64,000 nucleotides of DNA from a virus: positions 31,021 through 95,020 of IMG/VR virus record IMGVR_UViG_3300035703_000042, one strand, 5' to 3'. The position numbers and the translations under genes are program-made. The notes under the pieces are model-generated. The model was not told the DNA's origin, searched no databases, and saw only the letters and a list, made by a program, of their open reading frames with translations. How positions within the stretch are numbered: the first letter of the stretch is position 1; every line of letters starts with the position of its first letter. Shown in pieces: positions 6,439 to 14,840 of this stretch.

Positions 6439-8736
6439 ATGACACAAATTCAAGTTTTGAAACGCGATGGAAATCGCGAACCGCTGGACATCGAGAAGCT
6501 GCATCGCGTAGTTTTCTGGGCCACAGAAGGTATCACCGGTGTCAGCGCCAGCGAAGTAGAAATCAAAAGCCACATACAATTCTATCCCGGTATCAAGACC
6601 GCGGACATACAAGAAACTCTGATCAAAAGTGCTGCAGATCTCATCACTGAAGAAACACCCAATTACCAATATGTGGCAGGTCGATTGATCTGCTATCACT
6701 TGCGTAAACAAGTCTACAGTAGATTCGAACCCTGTCACATACGCGAGCTGGTAGAGAAAAATGTCCAGCGTGGATTCTATGATGCCGGGCTACTTGACGC
6801 TTACAACAGCGAAGAATGGGATCGCATCAATGGATTCATCCGTCATGACCGTGATGAACAACTGACCTATGCAGCCATGGAACAGTTCCGCAGCAAGTAT
6901 CTGGTGCAGAATCGTGTCACCAAAGAAATCTTTGAAACACCGCAGATGGCCTATGCGTTGATCGCTGCCACCTTGTTTTCTGCCTATCCCCGGGAAACAA
7001 GGATGACCTGGGTGAGAGATTATTATGATGCCATCTCCACGCATCAGGTCAGCTTGCCCACACCTGTGATGGCAGGAGTTCGCACACCTCAACGCCAATT
7101 CTCATCGTGTGTGCTGATCGAGACCGACGACAGCCTTGACTCGATCAATGCAACAACATCCAGCATCGTCAAGTATGTGAGCCAGAAAGCTGGTATCGGC
7201 ATCGGCGCCAGTCGTATCCGTGCGCTGGGGTCTCCGATCCGCAGTGGTGATGCCTATCACACCGGTGTGATCCCTTTCTATAAACTGTTCCAGTCGGCCA
7301 CACGAAGCTGCAGCCAAGGCGGTGTCAGGAACGGTGCTGCTACCTTGTACTATCCCATCTGGCATCTCGAAGTAGAAGATCTCTTGGTGTTGAAAAACAA
7401 CAAAGGCACCGAAGATAATCGTGTGCGGCACATGGACTACGGTGTGCAATTTAATAAAGTCATGTACGAGCGTTTGTTGGCCAACGGAGACATCACCCTG
7501 TTCTCGCCCAACGATGTGCCCGAGATGTTTGATGCGTTTTACACCGACGTGGATCGTTTCCGCGAGCTCTATGAGCGAGCTGAACGCAATACCAAGCTGA
7601 GAAAAAAGACCATCAAGGCTGTGGATCTGTTCACTAAATTCATGCAAGAGCGCAAGGATACCGGGCGCATCTATCTCATGAACGTGGACCATGCTAACAC
7701 ACATGGTAGTTTCCGTCCAGAAGTGGCGCCTATCCGGCAAAGCAATCTCTGTTGCGAGATCACGCTCCCCACACGTCCACTCAATGATATCAACGACGCT
7801 GATGGCGAAATCGCCCTTTGCACACTTTCTGCCATCAACTGGGGTGCGTTCCGTGAACCCGCAGACATGGAACGAGCCTGCACCTTGGCCGTGCGCGGCC
7901 TTGATGCCTTGTTGAGTTATCAAGATTATCCCATCCTGGCCGCCGAATTGGCCACACAAGGACGTCGTCCCTTGGGTGTGGGCATCATCAATTTGGCCTA
8001 CTGGATGGCCAAGAACGACATGAGCTACAGTGAACCCAATCTCGAATTGATCGATCGCTGGGCCCAGCACTGGAGCTACTATCTCATACGCGCATCAGCT
8101 GATCTAGCCCAGGAACAAGGTGCTTGCCCGCTCAGCGACCAAACAAGATATCACACAGGCGTGCTGCCCGTGGATACGTACAAACGCGAAGTGGATGAGT
8201 TGGTGGCGCACCAGGATCATGTGGACTGGGCTGGACTACGAGCACAACTCCGTGAAACCGGAATCCGCAATTCTACCTTGATGGCCTTGATGCCGGCGGA
8301 AACATCGGCCCAGATCTCCAATGCCACCAATGGAGTAGAACCTCCCCGGAGCTATGTTTCAGTCAAACAAAGCAAGGATGGTGTGTTGCGCCAGGTAGTG
8401 CCCGAGTATCGTCGTCTCAAGAACAAGTACGAGCTATTGTGGAACCAGAAGAGTCCTGAAGGCTATCTCAAGATCATGGCTGTGCTGCAGAAATACATTG
8501 ACCAAGGTATCTCTGTGAACACCAGCTACAATCCACAACACTACGAAGATGAAAAAGTGCCCATGAGCGACATGCTCAAGCACCTCATCATGTTTTACAA
8601 ATACGGCGGCAAGCAGCTCTATTATTTCAACACCTATGACGGATCCGGTGAAATCGACATTGACAAGCTGTCCGCACCCAGTGTAGAATCACAGCAGGAG
8701 TCAGACGACGCTGACTGCGATAGCTGCAAAATTTAA
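6439..8736 (+). CDS. nrdA: Class Ia ribonucleotide reductase, alpha (catalytic) subunit
   Basis: At 765 residues it matches E. coli NrdA (761) almost end to end. It has an N-terminal ATP-cone (QVLKRDGNREPLDIEKLHR), the active-site cysteine in FSSCVLIE (about residue 224), the thiyl-radical loop NLCCE, the partner cysteine in CTLSAINWG, the tandem tyrosines in LYYFN that relay the radical from NrdB, and the C-terminal redox pair CDSCKI that is re-reduced by glutaredoxin. It converts ribonucleoside diphosphates to deoxy forms for phage DNA synthesis. nrdB and a glutaredoxin gene follow in the same operon. Confidence 0.98.
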   Translation: MTQIQVLKRDGNREPLDIEKLHRVVFWATEGITGVSASEVEIKSHIQFYPGIKTADIQETLIKSAADLITEETPNYQYVAGRLICYHLRKQVYSRFEPCHIRELVEKNVQRGFYDAGLLDAYNSEEWDRINGFIRHDRDEQLTYAAMEQFRSKYLVQNRVTKEIFETPQMAYALIAATLFSAYPRETRMTWVRDYYDAISTHQVSLPTPVMAGVRTPQRQFSSCVLIETDDSLDSINATTSSIVKYVSQKAGIGIGASRIRALGSPIRSGDAYHTGVIPFYKLFQSATRSCSQGGVRNGAATLYYPIWHLEVEDLLVLKNNKGTEDNRVRHMDYGVQFNKVMYERLLANGDITLFSPNDVPEMFDAFYTDVDRFRELYERAERNTKLRKKTIKAVDLFTKFMQERKDTGRIYLMNVDHANTHGSFRPEVAPIRQSNLCCEITLPTRPLNDINDADGEIALCTLSAINWGAFREPADMERACTLAVRGLDALLSYQDYPILAAELATQGRRPLGVGIINLAYWMAKNDMSYSEPNLELIDRWAQHWSYYLIRASADLAQEQGACPLSDQTRYHTGVLPVDTYKREVDELVAHQDHVDWAGLRAQLRETGIRNSTLMALMPAETSAQISNATNGVEPPRSYVSVKQSKDGVLRQVVPEYRRLKNKYELLWNQKSPEGYLKIMAVLQKYIDQGISVNTSYNPQHYEDEKVPMSDMLKHLIMFYKYGGKQLYYFNTYDGSGEIDIDKLSAPSVESQQESDDADCDSCKI

Positions 8737-8749
8737 CGAGAGATCTCAC

Positions 8750-9877
8750 ATGAGCGTACTGAACCTAAGAAAAAATCGAGATCATACCCAGAGTCTCGCC
8801 TTCCTTGATCCTGCTGGCGGAGTAGGCATGCAGAGATACGATACTCTCAAGTATCGCCAATTCGACAAACTCACTGACAAGCAGTTGGGTTTCTTCTGGC
8901 GGCCGGAGGAAGTGGATGTGTTGAGAGATGCCAAGGATTTCCGCGATCTCACTGCCCACGAGCAACACATCTTCAGTTCCAATCTCAAACGCCAGATACT
9001 CCTGGATTCGGTGCAAGGTCGTGCGCCCAGCCTGGCGTTCGCACCCTTGGCCAGCCTGCCTGAACTAGAGACATGGATCGCGACCTGGACCTTTTCCGAG
9101 ACCATCCATAGTCGCAGTTATACTCACATCATACGCAATGTGTATTCAGATCCTGCACAGGTATTTGATGAGATGCTGGACATCGAAGAGATCATACTCT
9201 GTGCCAATGACATCACCCGCTACTACGATGAACTGGTAGACTACAGCGTGCAATATCAACTCCTGGGCGAAGGTACGCATTCAGTGAACGGTAAAACAAT
9301 CACTGTCAGCGAGCGAGAACTCAAGCGACGCTTGTGGTTGGCTTTAGCATCAGTGAACGTGCTGGAAGGAATCCGATTCTATGTGAGCTTTGCTTGCTCC
9401 TGGGCATTCGCTGAACTCAAGAAGATGGAAGGCAATGCCAAGATCATCAAATTCATAGCCAGAGACGAAAATGTACACCTGGCATTTACACAACAGATGT
9501 TGAAACTGTTGCCCCAAGACGATCCCGACTTTGCTGAAATACGGGGAGAAACACAGGCCGAAGTGGTGGCCATGTTTGATGCTGCTGTGGCACAAGAAAA
9601 AGCCTGGGCCGAATACTTGTTCCGTGACGGCAGCATGATTGGCCTCAATCGCCAGCTCTTGTGCGACTATGTGGAATGGATCGCACACAAACGCATGACT
9701 GCCATTGGCCTACCCACTGTCTACAAGGGCGGAAGCAATCCCCTGCCCTGGACAGCCAAATGGATCGCTGGTGCCGATGTACAAGTAGCACCACAGGAAA
9801 CTGAAATCTCTTCCTACGTGATCGGTGGCACACGCCAAGACGTCACAGAAAATACCCTGTCAGGATTGAGCCTATGA
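8750..9877 (+). CDS. nrdB: Class Ia ribonucleotide reductase, beta (radical) subunit
   Basis: At 375 residues it matches E. coli NrdB. Iron ligands and the radical tyrosine are visible: Asp in LLDSVQGR, Glu, His and Tyr in SETIHSRSYTHI, Glu in NVLEGIRFY, and Glu/His in RDENVHL. The C-terminal tail, which docks into NrdA, ends with a Leu-rich stretch. The tyrosyl radical is generated by a di-iron centre. It lies 13 bases after nrdA and its TGA overlaps the start of the glutaredoxin gene. Confidence 0.98.
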   Translation: MSVLNLRKNRDHTQSLAFLDPAGGVGMQRYDTLKYRQFDKLTDKQLGFFWRPEEVDVLRDAKDFRDLTAHEQHIFSSNLKRQILLDSVQGRAPSLAFAPLASLPELETWIATWTFSETIHSRSYTHIIRNVYSDPAQVFDEMLDIEEIILCANDITRYYDELVDYSVQYQLLGEGTHSVNGKTITVSERELKRRLWLALASVNVLEGIRFYVSFACSWAFAELKKMEGNAKIIKFIARDENVHLAFTQQMLKLLPQDDPDFAEIRGETQAEVVAMFDAAVAQEKAWAEYLFRDGSMIGLNRQLLCDYVEWIAHKRMTAIGLPTVYKGGSNPLPWTAKWIAGADVQVAPQETEISSYVIGGTRQDVTENTLSGLSL

Positions 9878-10152
9878 AACTCACAGTCTATAGCAAGACA
9901 CATTGTCCTTATTGTGTAAAAGCCAAACAGTATCTCTCCAACAGCGGCATCGACTACGACGAAATCAACATCGAACAAGATGACTCAGCTCGGGAATTTG
10001 TGGTCGCCCAAGGACATCGCACAGTACCACAGATCTACTATCAAGGTCGCTTGTTTGTCGAGGGCGGCTGTGATGGATTGACCAAGATGACTCGACAAGA
10101 AATCATATCCGAGCTTGAACTTCGCAACGAACTTTTGAATGGAACCCTATGA
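9874..10152 (+). CDS. Glutaredoxin
   Basis: A 92-residue thioredoxin-fold protein with the dithiol site CPYC near residue 11, the cis-proline motif TVPQIYY and the GGCDGL glutathione-binding turn. It most likely reduces the C-terminal cysteines of the phage NrdA. The ATGA overlap with nrdB and a second overlap with the next gene show coupled translation. Confidence 0.95.
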   Translation: MKLTVYSKTHCPYCVKAKQYLSNSGIDYDEINIEQDDSAREFVVAQGHRTVPQIYYQGRLFVEGGCDGLTKMTRQEIISELELRNELLNGTL

Positions 10153-10448
10153 AATTGGAAAAAAACACAGTCTACACTTTTAAACTCAACACCGGTGAAG
10201 AACTGGTAGCGAGATATGTGTCAGACGAAGGAGATCATTTCGTGATCGAGCATCCCATACTCACAGTGATCTCTCCGCAAGGACTGCAGATGATGCCAGG
10301 CCTGTTTTCGGCCAATCTGGACCAGACTTTGCAACTAAATAAATCTAGTTGGGCCATGATCGCAGAAACCCGGGAAGATGTACGCAACAGTTGGATCCAA
10401 GCCACTACCGGGATCGTTCCAGTCAAGAAACAAATCATCACTGGGTGA
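10149..10448 (+). CDS. Conserved phage protein, small beta-barrel (Sm-like?), 99 aa
   Basis: It begins KLEKNTVYTFKLNTGEELVA, followed by alternating hydrophobic strands (FVIEHPILTVI) and a PQGLQMMPG turn. The KLNTGEELVA...ENP-like layout recalls Sm/LSm-like small barrels found in many T4-like phages, but no RNA-binding site can be assigned. It overlaps the glutaredoxin stop by four bases. Confidence 0.75.
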   Translation: MKLEKNTVYTFKLNTGEELVARYVSDEGDHFVIEHPILTVISPQGLQMMPGLFSANLDQTLQLNKSSWAMIAETREDVRNSWIQATTGIVPVKKQIITG

Positions 10449-10467
10449 GTGGTCTGAAAGGACACTG

Positions 10468-10761
10468 ATGCCAGCCAGCGCAAGAAAAACCGATGCCGGA
10501 GTCACGCACTGCAGTAGCTATACCATCGCTACCGGCAGCGACGATGTATTCATCAACAATCTCGCAGCGGCACGTGTGGGCGACTCCAGCACCAGTCATT
10601 TACGTCCGGCTGGGCCCATATGTGTTTCACATGTGAGCCAGATCGCTGCCGGCAGCCCCGATGTGTTCGTGAATGGTCGTGCCATGGCACGTGTGGGCGA
10701 TCCACTCACGGCCTGCACCACCATCGCCCAAGGCAGCCCCAATGTAAAGGCCAACGGATAA
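10468..10761 (+). CDS. PAAR-motif spike tip protein
   Basis: I choose the ATG at 10468 (ribosome binding site GAAAGG), giving 97 residues. The protein has repeated glycine-rich blocks of the type GSDDVFINNLAAARVGD and GSPDVFVNGRAMARVGD, plus paired His/Cys (THC, SHV, CTT) that would hold the metal ion at the tip. PAAR proteins cap the central spike of contractile tails and pierce the outer membrane. Its position directly before a large virion gene fits a baseplate role. Confidence 0.9.
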   Translation: MPASARKTDAGVTHCSSYTIATGSDDVFINNLAAARVGDSSTSHLRPAGPICVSHVSQIAAGSPDVFVNGRAMARVGDPLTACTTIAQGSPNVKANG

Positions 10762-10762
10762 C

Positions 10763-13141
10763 ATGGCCACTGGAGCTCTCAGTTCTAACATGGTCAATGC
10801 TGGGAGTGGAATCACTCCCAATGTGGACAATTCTGCACCACCTTATTACAGCCTGGGCGTGAGTCCTGATCTCATCACTGCCATGGGCGATTACAACGCC
10901 CTGCCTCAGATCGCCAAGTACAAGCAGATCTATGATGCCTTGTTTGATGAAGCTGGCTATTCTGTGCTGAGGACAAGATGGGACGAATTACAGTTGGGCA
11001 GCTGGCCTGCACTCACTGATGGTGCTCCTTACCCCGGTATAGCAGATTTCTCGGGGGGTCCAGCACCGATCAACACCTGGAATCTCACAGCATATAGCTC
11101 GGGAGGAGCCGATGATCCCACAGCAGCTGGACCCCCCAATTGGCGTGTGCCTTACTCTCCCAGGGACTACTATGCCATTGAGCCCGATGCTAGATACCAG
11201 ACGCGTTTTGTGCTCACCAACGCTAGATTGATCATGGGCTATGCCAATCCCAGGGGCACCGACGAAGACAGAGATCTCACCAGGTTCGCCCAAGTCAATG
11301 GCATCTGCTCGGCCTGGCGCACACAGGCCAATGAGATGATCAATTCTTCAGTGAACAGCGAGATATTGGCCACGGCTTTTCCTGGCATGCAGAGTCTCAG
11401 CACTGGCGGAGTCAGCCAAGTCAGTGCTTCGTTTGGTGCGTTTGGTCGGGACCTGTTGGCTCTGGGCCAGATGATCAACCTCGCACAGTTGGACTATCTA
11501 GGATACCCTAGCACTTTGCTACGCCAGATACTGGCAGTGGGAGGCATACTCCCTGGCATCTACGACACCGTATTGGGACTAGGCATATCTGAAACAGTGA
11601 TCACAGACGCACAACGGGCCAGCGCACCTCTGCCGCCCACCGTGGAAGCCGATCTCTATCGTGCTTTTGGATTTGTGATCGGCGAAGATCTCGACGAGGT
11701 CCTGGAGCTCTTGGACATAACCACCTCGGGCATCACATCCATGGCACAGCTCTTGGATCCTGTGAAAATTTTTCCCGAAAGTTATGGCACCTTGCAGGTA
11801 CAGATACCCCAGGACGGTGCTGGGTTCACGTCAGTGCCCATCTACCAAGGCACTGCCATCAACTCTTCGATCGCCCAGCTCTTCGAGCAAAACGAAACCT
11901 ACCTCACTCTGGCCACTGTGATCCCTGCCGACCAGGCCCTGGCCAACTCGGCCTTGATACGCAGCCTGTATCAAGTAAAAAACATCAAGAACATAGAGTT
12001 CCAAGATTTCGCCGAGAGCACCTCTACGCTGGAAAATAACACCGGCCTTGGCCAAGTCAATGCTCTCGCAGCACCGGTGCCTCCTGCAGTACAGAGCACC
12101 ATCAACAGCAGCCTGGCCACAGGAACAGGACCTGACGGAACTATCACTCTCTTTGACATGATTGGCACCGCAGCTGGTCATATACACACGGAAAAGTTTA
12201 ACCAGACCATGGAGGAGTTCAAACTCATTGACTTTACTGAGTTGATACGACTCTATGATCTTTGCATCAATGTGATCCTGGGCGTGTATGATGTCAACTA
12301 CTACTCGATCAATCCTCCTTCCCTTACTTCGGGCGGATCAGGATACACATCAGCATCGGCCACCATAGATGCTCCCACCGGGGACTACTGCCGGATCATC
12401 CCGGCTTTTATGCTGACCATAGACATTGATCCCCTGGAAGGTACTGGCCCGGTGAGTTCGATCACAGCCACCAACTTTGGCAGTGGTTATCGTGACAGTG
12501 ACACAGTGAACATCACTATCACCGGGGACGGTGGCGGAGCCACAGCTACCACCACTATCGGACCACCTTCGTTTGCGTTCGTGAAGTTGCCCGATGGTCG
12601 TGAATTCCAGAGCTGCGGCAATGCCATAGCTGGTCGTCTTGAAGCGCTCAAGGCCTTGATCTACTCGGGGGCGAACGGAGATAACAATGTTCCTGGTCCG
12701 TGGAACACTGTGGAAGCCGAAGCCAAACTGTTGATCAACAACCACCCTGAGCAAGTAGAACAATGCAACGACTATTGGGCCCAGATGGCCAGCCAACTCA
12801 ACACCGAAGCCAAGAACAGATACCCAGCCGAGCTGATATTTGATTTCGCAGACCCACCGTCGGACGCCAAATTCCAAGACCTCAAGGACAACAGCCGCCC
12901 GTCGGCCCTGGCTCTAATCTCTTCCCTGCAGAGTCTGGGCACTAATGCCGAAGAAGGCGGATCAGCTGCCATGTTCGAAAAGATCGCCCAGACCAACAAC
13001 CTCGGCGGTCAGAGCGTGATAGCCAGCCTCAGGGAAGGGCGCAACAATGAATCCTTGCTCAATGCTGGTGTGGGGTCGGACACTCAACTGGAAACTTCGA
13101 ATCCCCGGGCACTACCGGCCACTCTTTCGCCAGCCCAATAA
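10763..13141 (+). CDS. Large virion structural protein, probably baseplate-associated
   Basis: A 792-residue protein that begins one base after the PAAR stop, so it is very likely co-translated with the spike tip. It is low in Cys and Lys, rich in Ala, Gly, Ser and Pro. Residues ~520-600 contain two GGSGY/FGSGY units ending in ITITGDGGGA-like turns, a beta-rich repeat common in phage fibre and baseplate proteins. The remainder (VSPDLITAMGDYNALPQIAKY and long helical segments) is not a family I can name. Assignment rests on size, composition and neighbours. Confidence 0.75.
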   Translation: MATGALSSNMVNAGSGITPNVDNSAPPYYSLGVSPDLITAMGDYNALPQIAKYKQIYDALFDEAGYSVLRTRWDELQLGSWPALTDGAPYPGIADFSGGPAPINTWNLTAYSSGGADDPTAAGPPNWRVPYSPRDYYAIEPDARYQTRFVLTNARLIMGYANPRGTDEDRDLTRFAQVNGICSAWRTQANEMINSSVNSEILATAFPGMQSLSTGGVSQVSASFGAFGRDLLALGQMINLAQLDYLGYPSTLLRQILAVGGILPGIYDTVLGLGISETVITDAQRASAPLPPTVEADLYRAFGFVIGEDLDEVLELLDITTSGITSMAQLLDPVKIFPESYGTLQVQIPQDGAGFTSVPIYQGTAINSSIAQLFEQNETYLTLATVIPADQALANSALIRSLYQVKNIKNIEFQDFAESTSTLENNTGLGQVNALAAPVPPAVQSTINSSLATGTGPDGTITLFDMIGTAAGHIHTEKFNQTMEEFKLIDFTELIRLYDLCINVILGVYDVNYYSINPPSLTSGGSGYTSASATIDAPTGDYCRIIPAFMLTIDIDPLEGTGPVSSITATNFGSGYRDSDTVNITITGDGGGATATTTIGPPSFAFVKLPDGREFQSCGNAIAGRLEALKALIYSGANGDNNVPGPWNTVEAEAKLLINNHPEQVEQCNDYWAQMASQLNTEAKNRYPAELIFDFADPPSDAKFQDLKDNSRPSALALISSLQSLGTNAEEGGSAAMFEKIAQTNNLGGQSVIASLREGRNNESLLNAGVGSDTQLETSNPRALPATLSPAQ

Positions 13142-13145
13142 GCGG

Positions 13146-13175
13146 TTGACCGATAAATCCCAGACCTGGTATACT
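13146..13175 (+). promoter_or_regulatory. Sigma70-type promoter of the orphan RNA
   Basis: GGTTGACC with -35 TTGACC (13146-13151) and -10 TATACT (13170-13175), spacer 18. It belongs to the same cassette family as the other promoters in this window but is not followed by a gene. Instead it leads into a structured 200-base stretch ending in a terminator. Confidence 0.75.
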
Positions 13176-13180
13176 TGTGG

Positions 13181-13381
13181 CAACACTGCGATATCAGGAT
13201 TCATTTAACAGCGTGAGTGATGTTGAGGGTCAAGACCAATGGTCCCGAGCAGCCTGATATCTGAGATTTTGACCTGCTCGCCCACCTTCATGGTGCCACT
13301 GGATGCGCCAACGAATCACTTGGTCCAGAGTTGGTAAGTGCTTGCTAACCAATGTTAGTGAGCACTTACCAGCTGGTTTTT
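13181..13381 (+). ncRNA. Orphan structured small RNA, promoter to terminator
   Basis: This is the bulk of a 307-base stretch without a gene (13142-13449). A promoter (13146-13175) would start transcription near 13182 and an intrinsic terminator ends at 13381. Visible stems: GATATCAGG (13190-13198) pairs perfectly with CCTGATATC (13253-13261); CACC/GGTG at about 13283-13294; CTGGA/TCCAG and CCAA/TTGG between 13299 and 13328. No open reading frame of note lies inside. The family is not one I recognise. It does not look like a tRNA; 6S-type or antisense regulation are only possibilities. Confidence 0.6.
13325..13381 (+). terminator. Intrinsic terminator of the orphan RNA
   Basis: An outer CCAG (13325-13328)/CTGG (13373-13376) pair encloses a 17-bp hairpin with a 4-base loop (arms 13333-13349 and 13354-13370). 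TTTTT follows at 13377-13381. It is the strongest hairpin in the window. Confidence 0.85.
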
Positions 13382-13388
13382 GCCCAGG

Positions 13389-13417
13389 TTGACCGGAAAT
13401 GAGTCTTTTCGTATAAT
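13389..13417 (+). promoter_or_regulatory. Sigma70-type promoter cassette
   Basis: TTGACC (13389-13394), 17-bp spacer, TATAAT (13412-13417), then CATACAGTAAACAACAAGGAGC, truncated here to note that the leader and ribosome binding site are shared with other cassettes. Nearly identical to the promoter at 40839 over about 60 bases. Confidence 0.9.
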
Positions 13418-13449
13418 ATACTCATACAGTAAACAACAAGGAGCAGACG

Positions 13450-13848
13450 ATGTCTACAGCAATCTACGAAGAACTCAGCCAGCAAGAACTGCGCGAACTC
13501 CGTATGCTCGGCGCCACCCGTGAGCAAGTGGAAGAAGCCGTCTCCAGCTATCTGCGTGAAGGCGACTCGGCGGTGAAGATCATCACTCGCATGATGATGT
13601 CGGCCTGGCGCGAACTGAACTGGGGCGAAGTGGAAGATGCTCGCCAGACCCTGAACCGTGTGAAGATCACCATCCAGCGATTCTATCGCGGCGATGAACG
13701 TGACTTCTTTTTTGACCCTGCTGGCCAGGCCTACTCGATCCTTTCGGATGCCCAGCATCTCATGGAGTACGATGACATGGTTCGTGCCAAGATGTGCATC
13801 GACGAAGCAGTGCAATTCATTGAAAAAGGAGACAACATCCGTGTCTGA
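13450..13848 (+). CDS. Hypothetical protein, 132 aa
   Basis: First gene of an operon driven by the promoter at 13389, with CAAGGAG before the ATG. The product is helical and strongly charged, with an Arg/Glu-rich centre and no membrane segment. It overlaps the next gene by 8 bases. Family not recognised. Confidence 0.8.
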   Translation: MSTAIYEELSQQELRELRMLGATREQVEEAVSSYLREGDSAVKIITRMMMSAWRELNWGEVEDARQTLNRVKITIQRFYRGDERDFFFDPAGQAYSILSDAQHLMEYDDMVRAKMCIDEAVQFIEKGDNIRV

Positions 13849-14053
13849 TATCTACACCACTGACATCGTCACCACCGTTCGCTTTAAGGTGCGCCACATT
13901 GGTCAGCTCAGCGATGAGGAGATCCAGCAGATGATCCCTGAAGTCCTGTGCTTTGAATATATGCTGGGCTCAGACGACTGCCCCACGGTCCAATCCTACT
14001 CTGTGATATCAGACGAAATCAAACATGCCAACACTCCCGAGGAGACTGTATGA
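13841..14053 (+). CDS. Hypothetical protein, 70 aa
   Basis: I choose GTG at 13841 (AAAAAGGAG upstream); longer versions of this frame run inside the previous gene. The product starts VSDIYTTDIVTTVRF and is acidic with no recognisable motif. It overlaps the next ATG (14050) by four bases. Confidence 0.65.
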   Translation: MSDIYTTDIVTTVRFKVRHIGQLSDEEIQQMIPEVLCFEYMLGSDDCPTVQSYSVISDEIKHANTPEETV

Positions 14054-14208
14054 AGACCTTAAACGATGTGATTGAACAACTGATTTATCTTTCAGAAATT
14101 CGCGGCGAACTGGACCTTGAAGGCAATGCCCGCACCGAACAGCGGATCGCCGAACTCAACGCCGAGTACCTGCGCCTACAGTCCTTGGAACAGCCGGTTG
14201 ACCAATAA
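14050..14208 (+). CDS. Small hypothetical protein, 52 aa
   Basis: It begins with the ATGA overlap at 14050 and is a helical Leu/Glu-rich peptide. Its last codons (PVDQ-stop) are encoded by the -35 region of the next promoter, so promoter and gene end share sequence. Confidence 0.6.
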   Translation: MKTLNDVIEQLIYLSEIRGELDLEGNARTEQRIAELNAEYLRLQSLEQPVDQ

Positions 14209-14227
14209 TGGTGATTTCGGCTATAAT
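14198..14227 (+). promoter_or_regulatory. Sigma70-type promoter cassette
   Basis: TTGACC (14198-14203) and TATAAT (14222-14227), spacer 18. The -35 lies inside the final codons of the upstream gene. Confidence 0.85.
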
Positions 14228-14256
14228 ATAGCATAGTTAGAAATTAGGAGCCAGAC

Positions 14257-14691
14257 ATGAACACCGCAGTCACACTTACCGCAGAAGAGTTCACCCGAAT
14301 CCATAACGCTCTTTGCTTCGCCCCTAACCGAGGACTCGAAGCCACCGTGGATGCCATCCGTGAGGCTCTGGCAGGTGCTTATCAGCAGGAAGAGGCTGAC
14401 TTTGATCGCAAGATAGCATACTACAGTCGATTCCGGGACGACAACGACCTTGAGGCGGTCTGGTCCATCTACGAACTGCCTGAGTATGGATTTCTGAACG
14501 ATCATCCCTGGCCGGGTGCCACTGTCATGACCTACCAAGGTCACACCGTCCAAATCGCAGGACCCACCTGGGGCGATTTGTATCGCGCCGCCGATGTCTG
14601 CATCCGCGAGTCGGGAGACTTCCACCACTGCTTCATCGAGGCGTTTGATCTCCGCAACGGCAACGAACTGAGAATGACCACCGGATCATGA
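14257..14691 (+). CDS. Hypothetical protein, 144 aa
   Basis: The ATG at 14257 follows TAGGAG and the promoter at 14198. The protein is acidic, with an N-terminal helical part (TLTAEEFTRIHNAL) and a C-terminal part rich in aromatic residues (WGDLYRAADVCIRE). No known motif is seen. It overlaps the next small gene by four bases. Confidence 0.75.
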   Translation: MNTAVTLTAEEFTRIHNALCFAPNRGLEATVDAIREALAGAYQQEEADFDRKIAYYSRFRDDNDLEAVWSIYELPEYGFLNDHPWPGATVMTYQGHTVQIAGPTWGDLYRAADVCIRESGDFHHCFIEAFDLRNGNELRMTTGS

Positions 14692-14840
14692 TTCGAGCTC
14701 TGCTATTCATTGTGATAGGTATATTCTTGGCTCTGCTATGGCAAGATCCAGCCGATGCATTTTTCCAATTGGAGAATCTATATGACAATGTCAAGACCTT
14801 GGTCATCAACGGAGTTCAACGGCTTAAAAGTGGCGGCTGA
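14688..14840 (+). CDS. Small membrane protein, 50 aa
   Basis: An ATGA overlap starts a peptide with one clear N-terminal transmembrane segment (LLFIVIGIFLALLW) followed by a short soluble tail. Its 3' half overlaps the beginning of the ligase gene by about 59 bases. No family recognised. Confidence 0.5.
   Translation: MIRALLFIVIGIFLALLWQDPADAFFQLENLYDNVKTLVINGVQRLKSGG

Noticed and set aside
7102-8070. Long open frame on the minus strand under nrdA
   Set aside because: nrdA is certain on the plus strand; the opposite frame lacks a ribosome binding site and has no protein-like motif.
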